Shown here piece by piece: positions 19,838-28,793 of a stretch of 64,000 nucleotides of DNA; within the stretch, counting starts at the first letter, position 1, and the number at the start of each line of letters is the position of its first letter. The DNA comes from Streptomyces kurssanovii (GTDB lineage: Bacteria > Actinomycetota > Actinomycetes > Streptomycetales > Streptomycetaceae): contig NZ_BMTN01000003.1 in NCBI RefSeq assembly GCF_014649695.1, positions 1-64,000 of the forward strand. Reading direction: 5' to 3'. The notes beneath the pieces were generated by a model. The model saw nothing but the letters and a program-made list of their open reading frames with translations. It did not search any database and was not told the DNA's origin. The position numbers and the translations under genes are program-made.

Positions 19838-19855
19838 CTCCCGGGGGACCGTCGC

Positions 19856-20266
19856 TCAGCGGTCCACGGCGACTTCGATCGCCGCGCAGCGCCAGCGCAG
19901 GTCCCGGCCCTGCTCCAGTCGGAACGCCATCGCGCTGACCCGGTCGCCCGAGCCGATGCGGGCGAAGGCCTCGATCACACCCGGTCCCGGATGGAACTCG
20001 CCGCAGTGGCGGACGACCGGCGTGGCCCGGTCCGCCGGAAGCAACGGCGTCCCCGGGGCGAGCCGGACCAGCTGTTCGTAGGCCTCGCCGATCGTGTGCC
20101 CGAGCATCCAGTGCACCGGGCGTCGTCCGCTCAGTACCGCGAGCAGACGGTCGGCGAACCAGTAGTGCGGTTTGTGCATCCTGCCGCGTGCCCGGGTCAG
20201 TGCCGCCGCCGCGTGGGCGGCGGGCCTGCGCTGGTCGTGGCGGCCTGCGGGCCTGGTCCTGTCCAT
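19856..20266 (-). CDS. Rv3235-family protein
   Basis: A small conserved actinobacterial protein, about 136 residues from ATG 20266 (preceded by GGGGG), or up to 179 residues from GTG 20395, which has no visible ribosome site. The N-terminal part is rich in Arg, Ala and Pro; the conserved core begins at WFADRLLAVLSGRRPVHWML and continues to CGEFHPGPGVIEAFARI and RWRCAAIEV. Such proteins occur beside secA in Actinobacteria and have no assigned function; the location suggests a link to secretion or the envelope, which is inference only. Its core has the small alpha/beta make-up of a SecA-accessory-size domain, but no catalytic motif is visible. Confidence 0.75.
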   Translation of the reverse strand: MDRTRPAGRHDQRRPAAHAAAALTRARGRMHKPHYWFADRLLAVLSGRRPVHWMLGHTIGEAYEQLVRLAPGTPLLPADRATPVVRHCGEFHPGPGVIEAFARIGSGDRVSAMAFRLEQGRDLRWRCAAIEVAVDR

Positions 20267-20543
20267 ACGGATCGCCCCCGATGTGCTGGTCCCGGGCTGG
20301 GTACCGGGAGGTAGCTTCGACGGGGAACTTCTATGACGTGCGCACCTTTGCCGCAAAGCGGCGAAAGCGCCCAAGGCGGTGGCCGCGAACTTCACCTATC
20401 AGGGTGACGAGGCGCTGTACGGGTGGGCCGCACGGGCTCTCGACGGGGTACGGGGTGGACGGCGGGAGGGCGACAGGGCGCACCCCGAAGGGGTACGCCG
20501 CACGTATCCTGAGAGCGATCACCGACTACGAAAGCGGCCTGTC

Positions 20544-21050
20544 ATGCGCGTGTACGTCCCCCTGACCCTTCCCGGTCTCGCAGCGGCGCACAAGGCGGGC
20601 GAACTGGGCCCCGGCCCGCTGACCGCCTACGCCGTCACGCCGGGACTGCGCGAGTGGTACGTCTCCGACGACATCGAGGAACTGGAGTACGCGGCGCTCA
20701 GCCGCGCCGCCGCCGCGTCCCTGCGTCTGATCGCCGGCGACCCGGACGCGGCCCGGCGCCGCGCGGTCGTGGCCGTCGACGTGCCGGACCAGGACGCCGT
20801 CGCCGATCCCGACCGGGTTCTCGACGCCGGCGCGCTCGGCGAGGTGCGGATCTCCAGGGCCGTGCCGATGTCCAAGGCGGCCGCCGTCCACGTGGACGCC
20901 GACGACGCGGTGGACGACGTCTCGGCCGCGGTCACGGCGCTCGGCGCGGCCGACCACGGTGACGACGACGCGCAGTTCACGGTCGACGGCGCGGAGGACC
21001 ACGAGCTGCTCTGGTTCGGCGTGCAGGAGATCCCGAACATCGTCGGCTGA
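20544..21050 (+). CDS. conserved actinobacterial protein (DUF6912-like)
   Basis: A 168-residue acidic soluble protein starting MRVYVPLTLPGLAAAH. The C-terminal half is strongly acidic (VDADDAVDDVSAAV, DHGDDDAQF) and ends ELLWFGVQEIPNIV. Proteins of this type occur beside secA and the Rv3235-like gene in many Actinobacteria and match the domain family I know as DUF6912; no function is established. No signal peptide or membrane segment. The ATG at 20544 was preferred because the upstream in-frame sequence lacks conservation-like composition; it is divergent from the Rv3235-family gene across 277 bases. Confidence 0.78.
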   Translation: MRVYVPLTLPGLAAAHKAGELGPGPLTAYAVTPGLREWYVSDDIEELEYAALSRAAAASLRLIAGDPDAARRRAVVAVDVPDQDAVADPDRVLDAGALGEVRISRAVPMSKAAAVHVDADDAVDDVSAAVTALGAADHGDDDAQFTVDGAEDHELLWFGVQEIPNIVG

Positions 21051-21072
21051 CCGGCCGCGCGCGACTGTCGTA

Positions 21073-21112
21073 CCGACAGCCCGACAGCCCGACAGCCCGA
21101 CAGCCCGACAGG
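21073..21112 (+). repeat. octamer tandem repeat CCGACAGC x5
   Basis: Four exact copies and one variant copy of the octamer CCGACAGC sit head to tail between the DUF6912-like gene and the HAD gene. An inverted partial copy GGGCTGTCGG (21134-21143) lies 22 bases later and can pair with any repeat unit, giving alternative hairpins just before the HAD start. Confidence 0.9.
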
Positions 21113-21166
21113 CCGGCCGACCCGCCGCGCGCCGGGCTGTCGGACCCGGCCTGTACGGTTTTCGCC

Positions 21167-21838
21167 ATGGGCAAGCAGGGGACGCAGGCGCATCTGGTCT
21201 GGGACTGGAACGGCACACTGCTCGACGACATCGGCGCGGTCATCGCGGCGACGAACGCCGCCTTCGCGGAGCTGGGGCTCGAGCAGATCACGCTCGAGCG
21301 GTACCGGGAGCTGTACTGCGTGCCCGTCCCCCGTTTCTACGAGCGGCTCATGGGACGGCTGCCGACGAACGACGAATGGCTCGTGATGGACGCGGCCTTC
21401 CACAAGCACTACTGGACGCGGGCGGAGACATGCGGGCTCGCCGAGGGCGCCGCTGAGCTGCTCACCCGCCGCCAGAGTGCCGGTCTGACCCAGTCGCTGC
21501 TGTCCCTCGCCCCGCACGAACACCTGGTGCCGATCGTGCGCCGGCACGGCATCGAGGAGCGGTTCGTCCGGGTCGACGGCCGGATCGGCACGTCGACCGC
21601 GGGCAAGGCCGAGCACATGGTGCGGCACCTGGCGCAGCTCGCCGGTGTACGGCCCGAGCACGTCGTCGTCATCGGTGACGCGGCGGACGATGCCGTCGCC
21701 GCGGACCACGTGGGAGCGAAGGCCGTGCTGTACACCGGCGGATCGCACAGCCGCGCCAGTCTGGAGACCGTCGGGGTACCGGTGGTCGACTCCCTTCAGG
21801 AGGCCGTCGAGGTGGCGGAGGAGCTCGTGGCCGGCTGA
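21167..21838 (+). CDS. HAD-superfamily hydrolase-like protein
   Basis: A 223-residue HAD-fold protein. Motif I is DWNGTLLDD (Asp13): the nucleophile position is Asp, but the second, acid-base aspartate of the usual DxD is Asn15. Motif III Lys is in TAGKAEH (about 145) and motif IV is VVVIGDAADD (about 165-174). A cap domain lies at about 30-90. The overall form is that of phosphoglycolate phosphatase-like enzymes; the Asn substitution may lower or alter phosphatase activity. Start ATG 21167 follows a stretch of octamer repeats; substrate unknown. Confidence 0.85.
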   Translation: MGKQGTQAHLVWDWNGTLLDDIGAVIAATNAAFAELGLEQITLERYRELYCVPVPRFYERLMGRLPTNDEWLVMDAAFHKHYWTRAETCGLAEGAAELLTRRQSAGLTQSLLSLAPHEHLVPIVRRHGIEERFVRVDGRIGTSTAGKAEHMVRHLAQLAGVRPEHVVVIGDAADDAVAADHVGAKAVLYTGGSHSRASLETVGVPVVDSLQEAVEVAEELVAG

Positions 21839-21851
21839 CCGGCCACGGGCG

Positions 21852-22418
21852 TCACGTCACCGGCGCCGTCGCCCGCAGCACCTTGAGGAACTCCCGCATC
21901 CACACCGGATGGTCCGGCCAGGCGCGCGAGGAGACCAGCGAACCGTCCACGACCGCCGCCACGTCCTGGAACGACGCCCCGGCGGCCTGCATGTCCAGTT
22001 CGAGCGCGGGGTACGAGGTGACCCGGCGTCCCTCCAGCCCGCCGGTCGCCGCGGTCAGCAGCGGGCCGTGGCAGATCTGGGCCACCGGCTTGTCGGAGTC
22101 GAAGAACGCCTTGAGGATCTTGCGGAGTTCGGGGTCGTTGCGCAGGTACTCGGGCGCGCGGCCGCCGGGAATCACGATGGCGGCGTACGCCCCGGGCTCG
22201 ACCTCGGAGAAGGCCATGTCGGCCTGCCAGGTGTAGCCCGGCTTCTCGGTGTAGGTGTCGAAGCCCGGCTCGAAGTCGTGCACGACGAACTGCAGCTTCT
22301 TGCGGGCGGGGGCCGCGATGTGCACCTCGTACCCCTCTTCCAGCAGCCGCTGGTACGGGTAGAGGACCTCCAGGGACTCGGCGGCGTCCCCGGTGACGAT
22401 GAGGATCTTCGTGGTCAT
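21852..22418 (-). CDS. DJ-1/PfpI-family protein
   Basis: A 188-residue protein of the DJ-1/PfpI class I glutamine amidotransferase-like fold. The nucleophile-elbow cysteine is Cys116 in VAQICHGPLL, with His117 beside it, and the conserved Glu (family position near 15-18) in AAESLEVLYPYQ. IVIPGGRAPEYLR (81-93) is typical of the PfpI branch. Members are proteases, chaperones or deglycases; none can be chosen from sequence. The ATG at 22418 is preceded by GGGAG; it is divergent from gdh across 371 bases. Confidence 0.88.
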   Translation of the reverse strand: MTTKILIVTGDAAESLEVLYPYQRLLEEGYEVHIAAPARKKLQFVVHDFEPGFDTYTEKPGYTWQADMAFSEVEPGAYAAIVIPGGRAPEYLRNDPELRKILKAFFDSDKPVAQICHGPLLTAATGGLEGRRVTSYPALELDMQAAGASFQDVAAVVDGSLVSSRAWPDHPVWMREFLKVLRATAPVT

Positions 22419-22789
22419 GGCTGCTCCCGGTTGATTGGTTGCCAAGAGGGCCTGTGTCGCTGTCCAGACTGTCAAACTTCGGACCCCGCTTTTGTACACA
22501 TACGGCTCATGACGGGGCGGGGGTACGGGGAGATAGCCTGGGGGCGTGATCAGCGCGATATGCCGTGGGGGCAGCGAAGCCCCCGGCCTGCGCCCGGACC
22601 GCCACCGCGTCCGGGCGATCGCTGACCCCTCCCGTCCGGACTGTCTCCGCCAGACAGAATTGGCCGATAACGGCTCGGACGACTCTCATCGCGGCATACC
22701 GTCGACTGCGACCGGACACCCCGGGACGCGGCGATTCGTCGCATCTTTCACCTACGTCACGCAACGGCGCGCGACAGGAGCCAGAGGAC
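22419..22789. other. divergent promoter region of the DJ-1 gene and gdh
   Basis: 371 bases without a gene. One short inverted repeat, CTGTCT-CCGCC-AGACAG (22641-22657), lies about 130 bases before gdh and is a candidate operator. No clear -10/-35 pair or GlnR-type repeat was seen. Confidence 0.45.
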
Positions 22790-25700
22790 ATGCAGACCAA
22801 GCTGGACGAAGCCAAGGCCGAGCTGCTCGCACGGGCCGCCCGGGTAGCTGAGAACAGCCCGGCCGGGGGGCACCTTCCGACTGGGACAGAGCAAGGGAAG
22901 CGCCCTGACCGGGACACCCTGCTCACGTACCTCCAGCGCTACTACCTGCACACAGCTCCGGAGGACCTCACCGACCGCGACCCGGTCGACGTCTTCGGTG
23001 CGGCACTTTCCCACTACCGGCTCGCGGAAAACCGCCCGCAGGGCACCGCGAACGTCCGCGTCCACACGCCGACCGTGGAGGAGAACGGCTGGACCTGCAG
23101 CCACTCCGTCGTGGAAGTCGTCACCGACGACATGCCCTTCCTCGTCGACTCCGTCACCAACGAGCTCTCCCGCCAGGGCCGCGGCATCCATGTCGTGATC
23201 CACCCGCAGGTCGTCGTCCGCCGTGACGTGACCGGCAAGCTCATCGAGGTCCTGCCCTCCGACACGCACGCCAAGGACCTTCCGCACGACGCCCTCGTCG
23301 AGTCCTGGATCCACGTGGAGATCGACCGCGAGACCGACCGCGCCGACCTGAAGCAGATCACCGCCGATCTGTTGCGTGTCCTGTCCGACGTCCGGGAGGC
23401 CGTCGAGGACTGGGAGAAGATGCGCGACGCCGCGCTGCGCATCGCCGAGCAGCTGCCCGACGAGCCAAAGGCCGACGACCTGCCCGAGCAGGAGGCCGAG
23501 GAGGCCCGTGAGCTGCTGCGCTGGCTCGCCGCCGACCACTTCACCTTCCTCGGCTACCGGGAGTACGAGCTCACCGACGCCGACGCGCTGGCCGCCGTCC
23601 CCGGCACCGGCCTCGGCATTCTGCGCTCCGACCCGCCGCACCACGAGGACGAGGCCCACCCGGTCAGCCCGTCCTTCAGCCGGCTGCCGGCCGACGCCCG
23701 CGCCAAGGCCCGTGAGCACAAGCTGCTCGTGCTGACGAAGGCCAACAGCCGCGCCACCGTGCACCGCCCCAGCTACCTGGACTACATCGGCGTCAAGAAG
23801 TTCGACGCCGAGGGCAACGTCGTCGGGGAGCGCCGCTTCCTCGGCCTGTTCTCCTCCGCCGCGTACACCGAGTCGGTGCGCCGCGTGCCCGTCGTGCGCC
23901 GCAAGGTCGCGGAGGTCCTGGAGGGCGCGGGCTTCTCGCCCAACAGCCACGACGGCCGCGACCTGCTGCAGATCCTCGAGACGTACCCGCGTGACGAGCT
24001 CTTCCAGACGCCCGCCGACCAGCTGCGTGCGATCGTCACCAGCGTCCTCTACCTCCAGGAACGCCGCAGGCTGCGGCTGTACCTGCGGCAGGACGAGTAC
24101 GGGCGCTACTACTCCGCGCTGGTCTACCTGCCGCGTGACCGCTACACCACCGGTGTCCGGCTGCGCCTGATCGACATCCTCAAGGAAGAACTCGGCGGCA
24201 CCAGCGTCGACTTCACCGCCTGGAACACCGAGTCGATCCTCTCCCGTATCCACTTCGTGGTGCGGGTCCCCGTCGGTACCGAGCTGCCGCACCTCACCGA
24301 CGCCGACACCGAGCGCATCGAGGCGCGGCTCGTCGAGGCGACGCGCTCCTGGGCCGACGGCTTCGGCGAGGCGCTGAACGCCGAGTTCGGCGAGGAACGC
24401 GCCGCCGAGCTGCTGCGCCGCTACGCCGGCGCCTTCCAGGAGGGCTACAAGGCCGACCACTCGCCGCGCTCCGCCGTGGCCGACCTGGTCCGCATGGAGG
24501 AGCTCGCCGAGTCCGGCAAGGACTTCGCGCTGTCCCTGTACGAGCCGGTCGGGGCGGGCCCCGGCGAACGGCGCTTCAAGATCTACCGGACCGGTGAGCA
24601 GGTCTCCCTGTCCGCGGTGCTGCCGGTGCTGCAGCGCCTCGGCTGCGAGGTCGTCGACGAGCGCCCGTACGAGCTGCGGTGCGCCGACAGGACGCACGCC
24701 TGGATCTACGACTTCGGGCTGCGGATGCCGAAGACCGGCGCGAACGGCGACTACCTCGCCGACGACGCCCGCGAGCGCTTCCAGGACGCCTTCGCCGCCG
24801 TGTGGACGGGCGAGGCCGAGAACGACGGCTTCAACTCGCTGGTGCTGGGCGCGGGGCTCAACTGGCGCGAGGCGATGGTGCTGCGCGCGTACGCGAAGTA
24901 CCTGCGCCAGGCCGGTTCGACCTTCAGCCAGGACTACATGGAGGACACCCTCCGCAACAACGTCCACACCACCCGGCTGCTGGTCTCGCTGTTCGAGGCG
25001 CGGATGTCGCCGGACCGCCAGCGGGCCGGCACCGAGCTGATCGACGGGCTGCTCGAGGAGCTCGACGGCGCGCTCGACCAGGTCGCCAGCCTCGACGAGG
25101 ACCGCATCCTGCGTGCCTTCCTCACCGTCATCAAGGCCACCCTGCGCACCAACTTCTTCCAGGAGGCGGCAGGAGGCGCCCCGCACGGCTATGTGTCGAT
25201 GAAGTTCGACCCTCAGGCCATCCCGGACCTGCCGGCGCCGCGCCCCGCGTTCGAGATCTGGGTGTACTCGCCGCGGGTCGAGGGCGTCCACCTGCGCTTC
25301 GGCAAGGTCGCCCGAGGCGGTCTGCGCTGGTCCGACCGGCGTGAGGACTTCCGCACGGAGATCCTCGGCCTGGTCAAGGCGCAGATGGTCAAGAACACCG
25401 TGATCGTGCCGGTCGGCGCCAAGGGCGGCTTCGTCGCCAAGCAGCTGCCCGACCCGTCGGTGAACCGTGACGCCTGGCTCGCCGAGGGCATCGCCTGCTA
25501 CCGGATCTTCATCTCGGCGCTGCTCGACATCACCGACAACCTGGTCGCGGGCGAGGTCGTCCCGCCGGCCCAGGTGGTCCGGCACGACGAGGACGACACG
25601 TACCTCGTGGTGGCCGCCGACAAGGGCACCGCGTCGTTCTCCGACATCGCCAACGAGGTCGCGGTCGCGTACAACTTCTGGCTCGGTGACGCCTTCGCGT

Positions 25701-27724
25701 CCGGCGGCTCCGCCGGATACGACCACAAGGGCATGGGCATCACCGCCCGCGGCGCCTGGGAGTCGGTCAAGCGGCACTTCCGCGAGCTCGGCCACGACAC
25801 CCAGACCCAGGACTTCACGGTCGTGGGTGTCGGCGACATGTCCGGCGACGTGTTCGGCAACGGCATGCTGCTCAGCGAGCACATCCGGCTCGTCGCGGCG
25901 TTCGACCACCGCCACATCTTCATCGACCCGAACCCGGACGCGGCCCTCTCGTACGCGGAGCGCCGCCGGCTCTTCGAGCTGCCCCGTTCCTCCTGGGCCG
26001 ACTACAACAAGGAACTGCTGTCCCAGGGCGGCGGCGTCCACCCGCGCACGGCCAAGTCGATCCCGGTCAACGCGGCGATGCGCGAGGCGCTCGGCATCGG
26101 TCCCGGCATCGCGAAGCTGACGCCGGCGGAGCTGATGCAGGCCATCCTCAAGGCGCCGGTCGACCTGCTGTGGAACGGCGGTATCGGCACCTACGTCAAG
26201 GCTTCCACCGAGTCGAACGCCGACGTCGGCGACAAGGCCAACGACGCCATCCGCGTCAACGGCGAGGACCTGCGGGTCCGGGTCGTCGGCGAGGGCGGCA
26301 ACCTGGGTCTGACCCAGCTCGGCCGGATCGAGTTCGACCGCAACGGCGGAAAGATCAACACCGACGCCATCGACAACAGCGCCGGCGTCGACACCTCCGA
26401 CCACGAGGTCAACATCAAGATCCTGCTCAACGGCCTGGTCGCGGACGGCGACATGACCGTCAAGCAGCGCAACCAGCTGCTGGCGCAGATGACCGACGAG
26501 GTCGGCGCGCTGGTGCTGCGCAACAACTACGCGCAGAACACCGCGCTCGCCAACGCGGTCACCCAGTCGCCGTCCCTGCTCCACGCCCACCAGCGGTTCA
26601 TGCGCCGCCTCGGCCGTGACGGGCGCCTGGACCGGGCGCTGGAGTTCCTGCCCAACGACCGCCAGATCCGTGAACTGCTGGCCGCGGGCAAGGGACTGAG
26701 CCAGCCCGAGCTGGCCGTCCTCCTCGCCTACACGAAGATCACGGTGGCGGACGAGCTGATCGGGACGGATCTGCCGGACGACCCGTACCTGCGGCGGCTG
26801 CTGCACGCCTACTTCCCCAGGCCGCTGCGGGAGCAGTTCGGCGAGGCGATCGACGCGCACGCGCTGCGCCGCGAGATCGTGACGACGGTGCTCGTCAACG
26901 ACACGGTCAACACCGGTGGTTCGACGTTCCTGCACCGGCTCCGCGAGGAGACCGGCGCGTCGATCGAGGAGATCGTGCGGGCGCAGACCGCGGCCCGGGA
27001 GATCTTCGGGCTCAGCGCGGTGTGGGACGCGGTCGAGGCGCTCGACAACCAGGTCGCGGCGGACGTCCAGACCCGGATCCGGCTGCACTCGCGCCGCCTC
27101 GTCGAGCGCGGCACGCGGTGGCTGCTGGGCAACCGGCCGCAGCCGCTGGAGCTGGCCGGGACGATCGAGTTCTTCGCCGAGCGCGTCGAGCAGGTGTGGA
27201 CAGAGCTGCCGAAGATGCTGCGGGGCGCGGACCTGGACTGGTACCAGGGCATCCTCGACGAGCTCACCGGGGAGGGCGTCCCCGAGTTCCTCGCGCTGCG
27301 GGTGGCCGGCTTCTCGTCCGCCTTCCCGACGCTCGACATCGTGGCGATCTCGGACCGCACCGGGCAGGACCCGCTGGCGGTCGCCGAGGTGTACTACGAC
27401 CTCGCCGACCGGCTCGCCATCACCCAGCTGATGGACCGGATCATCGAACTGCCGCGGGCCGACCGCTGGCAGTCGATGGCCCGTGCCTCCATCCGTGAGG
27501 ACCTGTACGCGGCACATGCCGCGCTCACCGCCGTCGTGCTGTCGGTGGGCAACGGGACCTCGACCCCGGAGGAGCGCTTCAAGGCCTGGGAGCAGAAGAA
27601 CGCGGCGATCCTGGGGCGGGCGCGAACGACTCTGGAGGAGATCCAGAGCTCGGACACGTTCGACCTGGCCAACCTGTCGGTGGCGATGCGGACCATGCGG
27701 CAGCTGCTGCGCACCCACAACTGA
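22790..27724 (+). CDS. gdh: NAD-specific glutamate dehydrogenase, large (180-kDa) class
   Basis: A 1644-residue enzyme that deaminates L-glutamate to 2-oxoglutarate and ammonium with NAD+. Its size and layout are those of the very large GDH class found in Streptomyces and Proteobacteria: a long N-terminal regulatory region (about 1-720, with ACT-like parts), the catalytic core (about 800-1250) with KGGFVAKQLPDPS carrying the substrate-site lysine, GNGMLLSEHIRLVAAF, and the NAD-binding region with GEGGNLGLTQLGRIEF, and a helical C-terminal domain. It is transcribed alone, with a terminator at 27738. The ATG 22790 follows CAGGAGCCAGAGGAC. Confidence 0.96.
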   Translation: MQTKLDEAKAELLARAARVAENSPAGGHLPTGTEQGKRPDRDTLLTYLQRYYLHTAPEDLTDRDPVDVFGAALSHYRLAENRPQGTANVRVHTPTVEENGWTCSHSVVEVVTDDMPFLVDSVTNELSRQGRGIHVVIHPQVVVRRDVTGKLIEVLPSDTHAKDLPHDALVESWIHVEIDRETDRADLKQITADLLRVLSDVREAVEDWEKMRDAALRIAEQLPDEPKADDLPEQEAEEARELLRWLAADHFTFLGYREYELTDADALAAVPGTGLGILRSDPPHHEDEAHPVSPSFSRLPADARAKAREHKLLVLTKANSRATVHRPSYLDYIGVKKFDAEGNVVGERRFLGLFSSAAYTESVRRVPVVRRKVAEVLEGAGFSPNSHDGRDLLQILETYPRDELFQTPADQLRAIVTSVLYLQERRRLRLYLRQDEYGRYYSALVYLPRDRYTTGVRLRLIDILKEELGGTSVDFTAWNTESILSRIHFVVRVPVGTELPHLTDADTERIEARLVEATRSWADGFGEALNAEFGEERAAELLRRYAGAFQEGYKADHSPRSAVADLVRMEELAESGKDFALSLYEPVGAGPGERRFKIYRTGEQVSLSAVLPVLQRLGCEVVDERPYELRCADRTHAWIYDFGLRMPKTGANGDYLADDARERFQDAFAAVWTGEAENDGFNSLVLGAGLNWREAMVLRAYAKYLRQAGSTFSQDYMEDTLRNNVHTTRLLVSLFEARMSPDRQRAGTELIDGLLEELDGALDQVASLDEDRILRAFLTVIKATLRTNFFQEAAGGAPHGYVSMKFDPQAIPDLPAPRPAFEIWVYSPRVEGVHLRFGKVARGGLRWSDRREDFRTEILGLVKAQMVKNTVIVPVGAKGGFVAKQLPDPSVNRDAWLAEGIACYRIFISALLDITDNLVAGEVVPPAQVVRHDEDDTYLVVAADKGTASFSDIANEVAVAYNFWLGDAFASGGSAGYDHKGMGITARGAWESVKRHFRELGHDTQTQDFTVVGVGDMSGDVFGNGMLLSEHIRLVAAFDHRHIFIDPNPDAALSYAERRRLFELPRSSWADYNKELLSQGGGVHPRTAKSIPVNAAMREALGIGPGIAKLTPAELMQAILKAPVDLLWNGGIGTYVKASTESNADVGDKANDAIRVNGEDLRVRVVGEGGNLGLTQLGRIEFDRNGGKINTDAIDNSAGVDTSDHEVNIKILLNGLVADGDMTVKQRNQLLAQMTDEVGALVLRNNYAQNTALANAVTQSPSLLHAHQRFMRRLGRDGRLDRALEFLPNDRQIRELLAAGKGLSQPELAVLLAYTKITVADELIGTDLPDDPYLRRLLHAYFPRPLREQFGEAIDAHALRREIVTTVLVNDTVNTGGSTFLHRLREETGASIEEIVRAQTAAREIFGLSAVWDAVEALDNQVAADVQTRIRLHSRRLVERGTRWLLGNRPQPLELAGTIEFFAERVEQVWTELPKMLRGADLDWYQGILDELTGEGVPEFLALRVAGFSSAFPTLDIVAISDRTGQDPLAVAEVYYDLADRLAITQLMDRIIELPRADRWQSMARASIREDLYAAHAALTAVVLSVGNGTSTPEERFKAWEQKNAAILGRARTTLEEIQSSDTFDLANLSVAMRTMRQLLRTHN

Positions 27725-27737
27725 CGGCCCTTCGCAC

Positions 27738-27771
27738 GGACCCGGTCGCGCCTTCGGGGGCGGCCGGGTCC
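27738..27771 (+). terminator. terminator between gdh and the Ser/Thr kinase gene
   Basis: Arms GGACCCGG and CCGGGTCC (8 base pairs) enclose an inner GC-rich stem-loop with a TTCG tetraloop, 14 bases past the gdh stop and 11 bases before the end of the convergent kinase gene. It likely serves both. Confidence 0.75.
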
Positions 27772-27781
27772 GTCGCGTATG

Positions 27782-28753
27782 TCAGCCGTCGCCGCGCAGG
27801 CGGTGCAGCCAGCCGGTCCGCGGGTCGCGGGCGTCGGGCGAGACTTTGGCCGACGCGCGGGCGACGGCCGTGACCGCCGAGGCGATGCGCTTCGGTAGCC
27901 AGCCCGCCGTCGTGAAGTCCGCACCGGCGCCGCACAGTTCCGCCACCTCCGCCGCCGTCGGGCGGTCCTCAGGGCGGGCCGCCAGTGCGGCGGTCAGGAA
28001 CCGGCGGAGGGCGGGCGGCTGGGCGGAGAGGTCCGGGGGGTCGCGGTCGGTGCCGGCGATGCGGGTGGCGACGACCAGGCCGCCGCCCTCGCCGTACGGG
28101 TGGCGACCGGTGGCCGCCTCCGCGGCGACGAGCCCGAGCGTGAACACGTCGGAGGCGGGCGTGACCTGCCGGCCCAGCGCGTGCTCGGGGGACATGTACT
28201 TCGGCGTGCCGACCATCCGCCCGACGGTGGTCAGTACGGACGTGCCGTCCGTGGCACGTGCGATGCCGAAGTCGAGCAGCCACGGCCCTTCCGCGGACAG
28301 CAGCAGGTTCCCCGGCTTCACGTCGCGGTGGACGAGGCCCGCGGTGTGCACGGCGTCCAGCGCGCGCGCCGCGCCGGCCGTCAGCCGCAGGACGCACTCC
28401 GGGGGCAGTGGCCCGTGGGCGGCGAGGGCGTCGCCCAGGGGCAGGCCAGGGACGTAACGGGTGGCGAGCCACGGCAGGTCCGCCTCCGCGTCGTGGTCGA
28501 CGACCTGGACCAGATGCGGGCCGCTGACCCGCCGCGCCGCCTCCACCTCGCGGGCGAAGCGTCTGCGGAACTTCTCGCTCCGGGCGTGCTCACGGCGGAT
28601 GAGCTTGAGGGCGACGGGAAGCGACGCGCCGTCGCGACCGCGGGTGAGGAAGACGGTTCCCATGCCGCCCTCACCGATCCGTGCCCTGAGCGGGTATCCG
28701 GCGATCTCGCGCGGGTCGTCGTCCCGCAGCGGCTGAGGCCCTCGACCGTCCAT
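27782..28753 (-). CDS. orphan cytosolic Ser/Thr protein kinase
   Basis: A 323-residue eukaryotic-type (Hanks) protein kinase. The Gly-rich loop is IGEGGMGTVF (about 27-36), the ATP-anchoring Lys50 in VALKLI, the catalytic loop HRDVKPGN (142-149; Asp144) and DFG (161-163); GTPKYMSPE (182-190) is the activation-segment end. The kinase domain fills almost the whole protein; there is no transmembrane segment or extracellular sensor, only a 50-residue C-terminal tail. It is the only gene in its immediate operon, following the tagH gene on the same strand after 40 bases, so it may be cotranscribed with tagGH. Targets unknown. Confidence 0.92.
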   Translation of the reverse strand: MDGRGPQPLRDDDPREIAGYPLRARIGEGGMGTVFLTRGRDGASLPVALKLIRREHARSEKFRRRFAREVEAARRVSGPHLVQVVDHDAEADLPWLATRYVPGLPLGDALAAHGPLPPECVLRLTAGAARALDAVHTAGLVHRDVKPGNLLLSAEGPWLLDFGIARATDGTSVLTTVGRMVGTPKYMSPEHALGRQVTPASDVFTLGLVAAEAATGRHPYGEGGGLVVATRIAGTDRDPPDLSAQPPALRRFLTAALAARPEDRPTAAEVAELCGAGADFTTAGWLPKRIASAVTAVARASAKVSPDARDPRTGWLHRLRGDG

Positions 28754-28793
28754 CCCGACCGCCCCCTCGGCTGTCCGGTACCGGCAGTGGAGC

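Larger units (their letters stand above)
19368..19855. other. non-coding stretch between convergent genes
   Basis: 488 bases between the convergent ends of secA and the Rv3235-family gene. It holds the secA terminator, three tandem copies of CCGCGTTCCCC(C)CGG (19423-19465), a GC-rich stretch with no frame that shows Streptomyces codon bias consistently, and the terminator of the opposite gene (19806-19837). I see no gene in it. Confidence 0.6.

Noticed and set aside
21073-21112. Octamer repeats as a CRISPR array.
   Set aside because: Units are 8 bases without spacers and no cas gene is present.
22757-27718. A 1653-codon open frame opposite gdh.
   Set aside because: Antisense shadow of the glutamate dehydrogenase gene; no motifs, skewed His/Arg/Val composition.
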